Source: Thalassia testudinum
Taxonomy: Eukaryota; Streptophyta; Magnoliopsida; Alismatales; Hydrocharitaceae
Length of the DNA: 64,000 nt
Assembly: GCA_037157565.1 (NCBI GenBank)
Contig: JAZHRO010000002.1
Span: 77,798,001 to 77,862,000 of the forward strand
Direction of reading: 5' to 3'
The notes below the pieces were generated by a model. The model made no database searches. It saw only the letters and a list, made by a program, of their open reading frames with translations, and was not told the DNA's origin. Shown here one piece after another: positions 55,049-64,000 of this stretch. How positions within the stretch are numbered: position 1 is the stretch's first letter; each line of letters opens with the position of its first letter. The position numbers were made by a program, and so were the translations under genes.

Positions 55049-57108
55049 TGATAAACGCCAGTTTATCATCATTTTTATGCATTAAAACAAACTTAGCTCC
55101 TAGGATTTTGCTCCGCAAATAGGTTTTTAGGCTGCATTTAGGCATCAATTAGGTTAGGCATGCATTGCACTTTTTATTATCTTTTTAATGTGTTTTTGTG
55201 AGTGTTAGGGATATACAGATTGTCAGAACTCCAAAACCCTAGTACTCAGGAAGGCAACTGGTGAAGAAGATGCTCAAACTAACTGGAACTCAGCTTGATC
55301 CAGCACACCATAGCTGGATTCCAGCTCACTTGAACAAGGGTTAGCTCATCTTAGCTCCATTCAACTCATCTCAGCTGAATAATAGCTCAAGAGAGCTCAT
55401 CTTAGCTCACCCTAGCTCAGGTCAGCTCAGATCCAGCTCAACTTAGCTGAGTCTAGCTCATCTCAGCTCCCATTAGTCCACAGGGAGCTCTAGCTAGCTC
55501 AGCTGAGTTGACTGGAGTTCACCCCAGCTCAGGTCCAGCTACATCCAGCTCTACTCAACTCCGACCAGCTAAAGATGACTTCATTCCACCTTAGGAAGCT
55601 TAAGTCCAGCTCCCGGGGACTCAGCCTAGCTCAACTCAGCTGAGCTAAGCTACCTTAGCTGCCTCACCCAGCTTGATCCTCCCCCGGAGCATTTGACCCA
55701 GCTCACCTCTGCTCCTTTCAGCAGAAGCCAGCTTCCTTTAGCTTGGCTTAGTAGCTAGCAAAGAACTAGCAAGCCAAGGTAGCTACGGTAGCTCCTTGTA
55801 GCTCTCTTCAGCAACCACCAGCTCTAGTGCAACTCAAGATGACTACCTCCAGCTCTTCTCCCTGAAAACACTAGCTCCAAATGCCTCCAACTCTACTCCC
55901 TACCAGCTAAGCTAGCTAAGCTGCTTAACTTAGCTAGTCCACATCCATGGCACCAAAACCTACTACCCTACTACCCTACTACCTAAGCTCCAGCAAAAAG
56001 ATCACCTACTCCTACTTTATTTTGGTGCCAACTATCCCTTCCATCACCACCCTACATCCACCATCAAAACCCATCTCCACCCTCCATTTTTTCCCTCCAA
56101 ATTGCCTTCTAGAAGGCATTTTTGGAGGGAAAACCAAGGCACCTCTTCATTTCCCTCCAAAAATATCCACGCACCCCTTCATTTCCCTCCAAAAATATAC
56201 CATAACCACCCCCCTTCCCATCCTATAAATACCCTACCCTACCACCACATAATTCCCATCCTCCATTAGTGCATTTTTCTACCTATACCCACCTACACCT
56301 ACGAAAAAGGAGTAGAGAAGGAGATTAAAGGGGCACATCACCAGCCCTTTTGGTGCCTTCTTCTCCCCACTCTCTTCAACTTGGGCCACGCCAAGAAGGA
56401 GGACTCTTCCACTTCAAGGAGGACGGCCAGGCAAAGCAGAAGGACCTAGGGTGGACGTCCACCTTTGGAGAGAAGCCTAGGGCACGCCTCCTTAGGGCTT
56501 GCCTTGGAGGACATCACCTTGGCGGAGCACAGCAAGGAAGGAGTTGGAGGACTCTTTTCAAGATTGGGAGCTACCAAGCTTGGAGCAAGAAGCCCTCTTC
56601 TTCACCATCTATCTAGAGGATTTGTGTTTGCTTTTCTTTATTGCAATTTTTCTAGTAGTAGAAGCATTCCTCTACTAGGCCTTTTTGTAAAATACTTTTT
56701 CATTAATCTAGTTGCCTTCTTTGCAATTTCTTTAGTTGCAATTTTAATTGCTTTGTTTTTAGCATTCTTCGCTCCCTCTCCCTAATTATTCTAGGCCTCC
56801 ACTTGCCTAGAGTGAGCTTAGGGAGAGACTCTACTTGCCACTTTAGTAGTATATTGAGTTGAAGTGTAAGTCACTTTCCTGCCACAATTTCGCATGTTGC
56901 CTTAATTTCAAAAACATAAAAATGATATATTGAAAAAGACCAAAAAGAAAGTTGAGATTTGTATTCCAAGCAAGAGAATTAATTTTGCAAACATATTGCC
57001 TCCTTGGACGACCCTAGATACCCCACTATCTAGGTTTATAAATTTAAGAGTCGATCAGTTTTGCACGTTACAAAAATGTATTTAACAAACCACGTGAAAT
57101 CGCTATCA
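55049..57108 (+). repeat. 3' LTR of element K (2060 bp)
   Basis: Same ends and order as the 5' LTR, a few percent different by eye. AGCT array at about 55250-55935, TATA at 56224-56239. Followed by TGCCG (57109-57113). Confidence 0.9.
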
Positions 57109-57113
57109 TGCCG

Positions 57114-57506
57114 CATCACTCACCTTAAAATCGACACACCTGGTAGATTGCATGAATAGTAGGGTGAGAACATTAGGGTTGTTTCCTAGGGCCTCCTCAC
57201 TCTAAAGGAAATTCACTCTCACCCATTGCGTGTAAAACTTGGCGTGCCCACTTGAAACATGTTTGAAAACACTAAGGCACTTCAATCCTAAAAGACATTA
57301 AAGTAAGGACAAACATTAAAAGACACTACATCTTAAGTCCTTGCTTGAAAACCATGTCTTGTTAGGTGCACACATTTGAATCAGATAACTACGAGGCACC
57401 ACCCCAATCAATGCCTCATCACATGTCTTTTTTTTTTTGCTTGTTTGAGCACACATACTTCTCGCATCTGTTTCTCTCCGCATCCTTCCCCATTCTTCTC
57501 TAGTGT
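57114..57506 (+). other. Leader of J, second part
   Basis: Continues J's leader after K; aligns with F 17500-17830. No gene. Confidence 0.55.
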
Positions 57507-59275
57507 ATGCACGAGAAACGGTCACTTGATCCCGAGTTGTTTGTTTTGGGACTGGAAACCCAGGAGAGACTTGATCTTGCTAGAGATATGGTCGAACCTA
57601 GAGTAGATGAGGTTGAGGACCAACCTCCACCAGATACGATGGCCATCATCCAGGCCCAGATTAATGTAAACCAACAGCTTCAGCAGAAGCAAATCCACAC
57701 TATCATGCAAGCCATACACCGATTGTAGAACTCATAGGGGCAACCACCACCACCTTTGCAGAACCCGTAGGGGCAACCACCACCTGATCCACTGCAATTC
57801 CAGAACCAACCTAGGCCCCTCCGAGACTTTTACGATTCATCTACTATTCGGATCGAACCACATCTCAGGGTCCCCGAAGGGGGAGATGATTTTGAGCTAA
57901 AACCTAATGTCCTGAGCCTAATTCAAAGCCACTTCCATGGAAGCTCAAATGAGGACCCCTTCCAACACCTAGAGGACCTTGACCAGATCGCTCGGACTGT
58001 CAAGCCCAAGAACATCAGCTTAGACATTGTTTTGATTAAGATGTTCCCCTTCTCACTGAGAGACAAAGCATCTCACTGGCTTAGAACTTTAGGAAGACCT
58101 ATCTCCACCTGGGAAGAACTGAGGCATGCATTCTTAAAGAAATTCTTCCCCATAGGAAAGACCAATTCCCTCAGAAGAGCCATTACCACCGTTACACTCT
58201 AGGGCAGGGAACAATTCCATGAGGAGTGGGAGAGATTTAACGAATTGTTGAGGAAATGCCCACACCATGAGGTTCCAAGGTGGCAATTGGCTCAGATCTT
58301 CTACCATGGTCTGGACAGCAACCTTCGGAACTTTGTCGATGCCTCATGCGGAGGAAACTTTCTAAACAAAGACAAGGAAAGCACGCTTGAGCATTTCGAG
58401 TCTATGAGCAAAAATTCTCTCAACAATGCCTCCATGACCCAGTTTAGTCGATCCAGTCAACCCTGTGGTGGGATCTATGAGGTACAAGCAAATTCTGGAA
58501 TGGTTGACATGGATATTATTGCCAAGAAGTTGGATCGAGTGGAATTGGTGGATAAGAAGATAGATGAACTATTGAACCAGACTAAGAACCCGCTATAGAC
58601 TCTCTCCCTAGAAAAGGGAGCTCACAATGTCGACCTAGTTCAGCCACTAAGCTAGATGCACCTGGAACAACCCTTGACCATGTTCCAGGAGGGGACATTT
58701 GCTCCATCAACCCCTAATTATTCTCTTACCTCCTCTTCGGCATCTTCTATCTTTGAAGATGTCTAGGCTATCCAAGGTTATTCCAAAGCTGACCCCTTCT
58801 CCAACACCTACAACGTCGGATGGCATAATCACTCAAACTTCTCTTGGAGAAACTAGAAACCGAATCAATTTCAGAACCAGCCCAGGACAAACCATCTGCC
58901 AAACCCGACATCTTATCAGCAAGGTCCATCGGTTAGACCCCCCTATAATTCGAATAAGGTAGCCCCTCCCCCACAAAACCAAATGGACACCTTGATGAAA
59001 ATGATGGCTGACATGAACCAGAAACACCAGGAGGAAATGGCATTAGCAAAGGGACAGTTGAGCCATCTGTTGGATTGTAAACAACAGGTATCCCTTCCTT
59101 CTCAGCCACAACCGAACCTGCGAAACGTGATTAATAGAGGCCCCAATTCGCAAGGGTTCTAAGGCAATCCTGGGCAGACCCACATGTCCAACCTGCCCCA
59201 CAAACACCCCTTCGGTTTGGTGCTTCTTCCTCTTCTTAAGGGTCAACCCATGGTCCCAATGCCTCTACAAATGAG
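57507..59275 (+). pseudogene. Element J gag
   Basis: Start at ATG 57507 (MHEKRSLDPELF). The capsid core is at 57940-58440: EDPFQHLEDL, FSLRDKASHWLRTL, WQLAQIFYHGLD. The C-terminal part has the SNTYNVGWHNHSNFSW motif near 58800 and a coiled coil (MKMMADMNQKHQEEM) near 58997-59040. At least six stops interrupt it; many could come from CAG, CAA or TGG by single transitions. Confidence 0.75.
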
Positions 59276-60400
59276 GTGACCTTGAGAAGCGGCACTAAAA
59301 CCAAGGATCCCAACTGGATGACTCCTCTTGTGACCTTACTCCCAGAGATACCCCACTCTGAAGATGAGCAGGAAACACCCAAGGACCTGGAGATTGACCC
59401 AGTTCAAATCCAGACACCGTACCCCGAGGCCTTGGAGAAGATGAAGAGAACGAAAGCAGTTGTGGAAAATAAGGAGCTATTGGAAATTTTCAAGCAGGTT
59501 CAGATTAATATCTCTCTCCTTGAGGCAGTCAAGCACATTCCGGCTTATGCTAAGTTCCTAAAGGATGCCTGTACGATGAAGTGTAAGCCACGACCCCAAG
59601 CACCTAGGAAGGTTGTGCTCTCAGAGCAAGCGAGTTCTGTGATATTGGGCAACCTTTCGCTCAAATGAATAAACCCAGGGGCACCCCTGATATCTTGTAA
59701 TATCGGGGACATGACATTTGATAGAGCACTCCTGGACTTAGGTGCTTCAATCAATCTGATCCCAACAACCCTGTACACCAATTCGAATTCGGAGAATTGA
59801 CACCCACACCTGTGACCATCCAATTGGCTAATCGATTTGTGAAGACCCCGAAGGGGGTTGTCGAGGATGTAATTATTCGTGTCAAGGACTTCTACTTTCC
59901 AGGCAACTTCTTGGTGCTCGACATGGAAGTCCTTGAATAGCTACAAAGCACACCCATCATCCTGGGTAGACCTTTCTTAGCTACGGCTAAGGTAAACATT
60001 GATTGTGACATGGGATGCATGGAAATCGCCTTCGGAGATAGGAAGATGCAGTTGGATATCTTCAGGGCGACTAAGTCTTTCGATAATGGCTGGGTTGAGG
60101 AGCATGATCCCGTGGAGCCTCTGGTTGAGAAATGCCTCACCCTTAGTTCTATATCAGACCATCAGACCCAACCCTATGACGACTGTTCTAGCCCATCCCT
60201 GTCTGTGCATGCTAACCTCTATAGAGTTGATTACCATCAGCAACCACCATTCGAGGAGATTGATGTTGATCAACTCCCACCTTTCCCCTACCCATCGAGT
60301 GTTGCTCCACCCACACCCGAGCTAAAGCCTCTACCCGAAAATCTAAAGTACATCTTCCTTGGACCTGACCAGACCTTCCGATAATTATCAACACCCATCT
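59276..60400 (+). pseudogene. Element J protease region
   Basis: Begins MTLRSGTKTKD, the Athila Gag-Pro junction motif. KQVQINISLLEAVKHIPAYA follows, and the protease loop L-L-D-L-G-A-S-I-N-L-I-P has intact D-L-G-A at 59735-59746. A frameshift near 59780 and a stop near 59938 break it; the linker with LKPLPENLKYIFLGPDQTF is at 60010-60384. Confidence 0.75.
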
Positions 60401-61990
60401 AACCAAGGATCAAGAACTCAGGTTGACCACGACCCTATCAAAACATCGAGCAGCTATTGGATGGACCATCTCAAATTTGCGAGGAATTAGCCCCACCTAT
60501 TGTACCCACAAGATCTATCTGGAAGATGGGGCTCAACCTTCCCGTCAGATGCAAAGACGATTAAACCCGAATATGCAGGAGGTCATTAAAAAGGAAATCA
60601 TCAAGTGGCTTGATGCTGACATCATCTACCCAATCTTCGATAGCCCCTGGGTGAGCCCCACTCAAGTGGTCCCCAAGAAAGTCGGGCTCACTGTTGTCAC
60701 CAATGAGCATGGCGAATCCATCCCCACCCGCAGCACGACTGCATGGCTGGTGTGCATTAATTATGGGAAGCTCAATGAGGCGACCAAGAAAGATCATTTC
60801 CCTCTAACATTCATTGACCAGATTCTTGAACGATTGGTAGGGCAGAAATATTTTTGCTTCCTTGATGGATACTCAAGATACAACCAAGTCGCAATTGCTC
60901 TTGAAGATTAAGAGAAGACCACAGTCACTTGCTCGCATGGCACATTCGTGTTCCGTCGTATGCCATTCGGGTTATGCAACGCACCCACTACCTTTCAGCG
61001 TTGCATGCTAGCCATCTTTTCAAAGATGGTGGGTGAATACCTAGAGTTTTTTATGGATAATTTCTTAGTGTTTGGGAACTCATTCGACCATTGTCTGAGC
61101 AACTTGGAGAAAATCCTGAAGTGACGTATCGAGGTTAACTTGGTTTTGAGCTGGGAGAAAAGCCATTTCATGGTTCAAGAAGGGATTATCCTCGGGCACA
61201 TCGTATCACATAGGGGCATTGAGGTGGATCGAGCTAAGGTTGATTTGATTTCCAAACTTCCGCCACCTAGCTCGATCCTGAAAATCTGATCTTTCCTAGG
61301 ACACGTTGGTTTCTATCGAAGGTTCATTAAAGACTTCTCCAAACTCTCTAAACCCTTGATCGACCTTCTGGCCAAAGATGCCCTATTTCACATGACACCT
61401 GATTGCATCTAGGCTTACATCGTCCTCAGGGAATCAGTCTCCACCTCACCTGTGTTATAGCCCCCAGACTAGTCCCAGGATTTTGAAATTATGTGTGATG
61501 CATCAGACTTTGCCATCGGCACAGTCCTGGACAGAAATAAGAAAAGAAACCTGTGGTGATCTACTACGCGAGCAAGACGTTGGATAAGGCCCAATGGAAC
61601 TATATAGTCACAGAGAAAGAGTTGCTCGCCGTAGTTTTTGGACTTGAAAAGTTCCGATCTTACCTCCTAGGATCCCATGTGACCATTTATATGGACCACT
61701 GGACCATCCGACATTTGTTGGCTAAAAAGGATGCTAAACCCAGGCTCATCAAATGGATTCTGCTCTTGTAGGAATTTGACCTGGAAATTTGCAACAAAGC
61801 CAGGTCCAAGAATGTCTTGGCCGATCACCTGTCCAGACTCCACCTGGACCACATTGGGCCCTCCCTGACCTTGACTTATACCTTTCCTAATGAACAACTT
61901 CTAGCTGTGAACAAAAGGAAACTACCCTAGTATGCCGACTTCGTCAACTATCTTGTAGTAGGATAGACCCCGCACAACTAGTCCAGACAA
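60401..61990 (+). pseudogene. Element J reverse transcriptase and RNase H
   Basis: RT from 60423 (RGISPTYCTHKIYLEDGA, FLDGYSRYNQ, FGLCNAPTTFQ). The catalytic box is F-M-D-N instead of F-M-D-D, with Asn codon 61059-61061. VCINYGKLN replaces the usual VCIDYRKLN. RNase H lies at about 61480-61830 ([33 protein letters not shown]). Stops and frameshifts are frequent. Confidence 0.8.
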
Positions 61991-63203
61991 CAATGGGATA
62001 AGTTCTTGGCTGAAGCCAAGCATTATTTTTGGGATGATCCCATGCTATTTCACCTCTGTACCGACCAAATTATCAGGAGGTGTATTCTGGAGGAAGAAGT
62101 TAAAAGTGTGCTATCCTTTTGTCATGACCAAGCATGTGGTGGCCACTTTTCGGGGAAGAAGACGGCTGTAAAGGTTTTGCAGTCCAAATTTTACTGGCCT
62201 TCCTTATTCAAGGATGCACATAGCTTTACGTAGACTTGCTCTCGCTGCCAGACTTTAGGGACCATGACCAGAAAAACATGATGCCCCTCCAGCCCATTTT
62301 GATTGTCGAGATCTTCGATGTTTGTGGCATCGATTTCATGGGCCCCTTCCCACCATCCAATGACTTTGAGTACATCTTAGTCTTAGTAGACTATGTCTCA
62401 AAATGGATTGAAGCCGTCACCACTCACAGATGTGACCATAAGGCTGTCATGGATTTTGTTAATCAAAACATCTTTTCTTAGTTTGGAATACCGAAGGCCA
62501 TGATCATTAATGGTGGAAGTCACTTTATCCATGCCCAGTTCGATGCCCTACTCAGAAAATACGGGGTTACTCGCTGCATTGCCACCCTGTATCATTGCAA
62601 ACCAATGGGCAGATTGAGGTCTCCAATAGGTAGATTAAGAATATTCTGCAAAAGACTGTGAGACCTGACAGGAAGGATTAGCCTACACGACTGGATGATG
62701 CCCTATGGGCATACAAGACCGCTTTTAAGACCCTGATAGGCATGTCGCCGTATTGCCTAGTCTTTGTCAAAGCTTACCACCATCTGGTCGAATTGAAGTA
62801 CCAAGCTTACTGGGCTGTTAAGTAGTGTAACATGGACTCTCGGTTAGCCGGTGCATAGAGGATGCTCCAACTCTTCGAGCTCGAGGAAATTCGTCGGGAA
62901 GCATTTCAGAACAGTAGACTTTACAAGGAAAAGATGAAAGCCATCCACGATCGACTAATCCATAGAAAAATGCTTGAGCCTAACCAGCAAATCTGGCTTT
63001 TTGATGCCCAACTTGAACTTTTTCCCCGGAAGCTCCGATCCAAGTGGACAGGACCATATCGGGTGGTCAAACCTTTTTCTAATGGGGCAGTTGAAATTGC
63101 AGATTCGAACATTGGGCACACCTTCACGGTAAACGGTAAGAGATTAAAGCATTTCCTTGCCCAGGTTCCCCCAAAGGAGGTTGTCACCCTCATCAAGGGT
63201 TGA
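61991..63203 (+). pseudogene. Element J integrase
   Basis: H2C2 zinc finger near 62120-62255 (CHDQACGGHFSG ... CSRC). The core from 62320 has GIDFMGPFP with the first Asp. The second catalytic Asp is lost: IINGGSHF in place of I-S-D-G-G. The stretch around the third residue is frameshifted (62590-62650). The C-terminal domain at 62862-63203 (WTGPYRVVKPFSNGAVEI) ends at a stop. Confidence 0.8.
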
Positions 63204-63245
63204 CACGAAGCATCGCTCAGCTGAAGGCATTAAACTCAGTGCTTC

Positions 63246-63261
63246 CTGGGAGGCAACCTAG
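63246..63261 (+). other. Post-pol AGGCAA-loop hairpin (element J)
   Basis: CTGGG-aggcaa-CCTAG, 5 bp with one G.U pair, 43 bases after the integrase stop. Confidence 0.6.
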
Positions 63262-63337
63262 AAGATTCAAACTGATCAAGTACACGGCATCACTCAGGTG
63301 ACTTCTTTCTGAACCCCCTTTGCATCCATTTATTTGT

Positions 63338-63371
63338 CAATGTGGACATTGTCCAACTTAAGCATGGGGGG
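63338..63371 (+). other. CAATG hairpin plus internal PPT-like tract (element J)
   Basis: CAATG-tgga-CATTG at 63338-63351, then AAGCATGGGGGG at 63360-63371. Confidence 0.55.
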
Positions 63372-64000
63372 TGGTAATTTGCATGTTCTGAGTTCATTTT
63401 ATCAGTCTGAATAGAAAAAAAATGATGAATTTAGGAAGCAAAACTTAGGCATTAGGAACTTGTCAACAGTGGGAAATGATACAAAAGGAACCTGAACACT
63501 TAGACTTTTCAAGCCTTCAGGCTCAATCAGCCCTGGTGTCCATTAAAATATGGATTTAGCCTCGAATCCTCACAAACTTAAGTTACTGTAATTCTCCAAT
63601 AAAGTAGGGTGATAAGTATATGACTTATCAACCCGCCCTCTAACTCGAAGGGACTTTTAGTCTAAGCATCTACACACATTTTCGCACTGACTCACTTCTT
63701 CGAGATTCTAACAGAAATTGGGTAGCTAATGAACCTTCCAAGATGGTATGGCTGGTAAGTTGTCGTGGGTAATAGCCCATTGGCCAATTGCCCAGAGCCC
63801 ACAGGACCACTTTTTATTGCCTCTAGGTAAATCTGAGATCAGGGAAGCCACCTACTAAGCAACAAAAGAAAAAGAAAAAAGAAAAAGGAAAAAAAAGGGA
63901 GAAATAAAAAAATAGAAAAAGAATAAAAATAAAAAATAAATAAGCCACACTTCATCGCATGAGTATGGCTGGCAAGTGGTCGTGGGTAAAAGTCCATTTG
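63372..64000 (+). other. Element J 3' noncoding region (to window edge)
   Basis: Collinear with F 20098-20720. Includes the GATAAGT-atatg-ACTTATC stem-loop (near 63610-63630), two TATGGCTGG-type blocks (63746 and 63966) and an A-rich stretch at 63860-63945. No gene. Confidence 0.55.

Larger units (their letters stand above)
47868..57108 (+). mobile_element. Element K: non-autonomous LTR retrotransposon with protease-like ORF (9241 bp)
   Basis: Complete: LTRs of 2074 and 2060 bp, TGCCG duplications (47863-47867 and 57109-57113), tRNA-Asp PBS and PPT. The internal 5.1 kb encodes no capsid, RT, RNase H or integrase. It keeps a Gag-C-like/protease-like frame plus linker (51586-53645), then the AGGCAA hairpin. 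Its LTR family is also present as solo LTR L. No autonomous partner is visible in this window. Confidence 0.85.
45958..64000 (+). mobile_element. Element J: Athila-like Ty3/gypsy with gag-pol, cut by window edge (contains K)
   Basis: 5' LTR 45958-47455, PBS, leader interrupted by K, then gag, protease, RT, RNase H, integrase and 3' noncoding region, all plus strand. The 3' LTR is beyond base 64000. Its leader, 3' region and LTR are shared with non-autonomous F. All coding parts are broken. Confidence 0.85.

Noticed and set aside
1..64000. Host protein-coding genes
   Set aside because: Every ORF that shows family motifs belongs to a retrotransposon; remaining frames lie in LTRs or noncoding parts of the elements.

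Overview
This window is 64 kb of angiosperm nuclear DNA made almost entirely of nested LTR retrotransposons. I found no host gene, rRNA, intact tRNA gene, CRISPR array or bacterial feature. The evidence for a plant is a chromovirus with a long LTR and an initiator-Met tRNA primer site, several Athila-like Ty3/gypsy elements with tRNA-Asp primer sites, and many TG...CA LTRs flanked by 5-bp duplications. The sequence does not let me name the species.

Layout, with my own labels. The oldest layer is element B (minus strand, Athila-like, autonomous type). Its broken 3' LTR, 3' noncoding region and pol are at 6208-12797, and its protease and gag continue at 44192-45957. Three elements interrupt B: chromovirus A (minus, 1-6207, runs off the left edge) in its 3' LTR; Athila-like G (minus, 12798-44191 including inserts) in its pol; and Athila-like J (plus, 45958 to beyond 64000) in its gag. 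G is interrupted by F (plus, 15704-22696, TSD gtcac), C (plus, 29255-41576, TSD gtggt) and solo LTR E (42359-44112, TSD acatg). C carries solo LTR L (30565-32796, TSD ctcct). J carries K (plus, 47868-57108, TSD tgccg).

A, B, G and J have recognisable gag, protease, reverse transcriptase, RNase H and/or integrase, all broken by stops and frameshifts. Several catalytic aspartates have become asparagine. C, F and K have full LTR pairs, primer sites and polypurine tracts but no reverse transcriptase or integrase. C carries an unrecognised acidic ORF, F a different unrecognised acidic ORF, and K a capsid-less protease-like ORF with a mutated active site. C shares LTR family and 3' noncoding domain with B. 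F shares LTR, leader and 3' region with J. These pairs look like non-autonomous elements and decayed autonomous partners.

The most interesting signals are not genes. (1) A hairpin with an invariant AGG(C/T)AA loop and covarying stem lies just after the coding region in five elements and resembles sequence next to the primer-binding site. (2) A second small hairpin plus an internal PPT-like tract follows it. (3) Hairpins of different sequence sit at the first bases of most LTRs. (4) tRNA-like A-box/B-box pairs lie inside LTRs. (5) About 700 bp of AGCT repeated every 10-11 bp lies in the K/L LTRs. All identity statements are by eye; no alignment, folding or database search was run.
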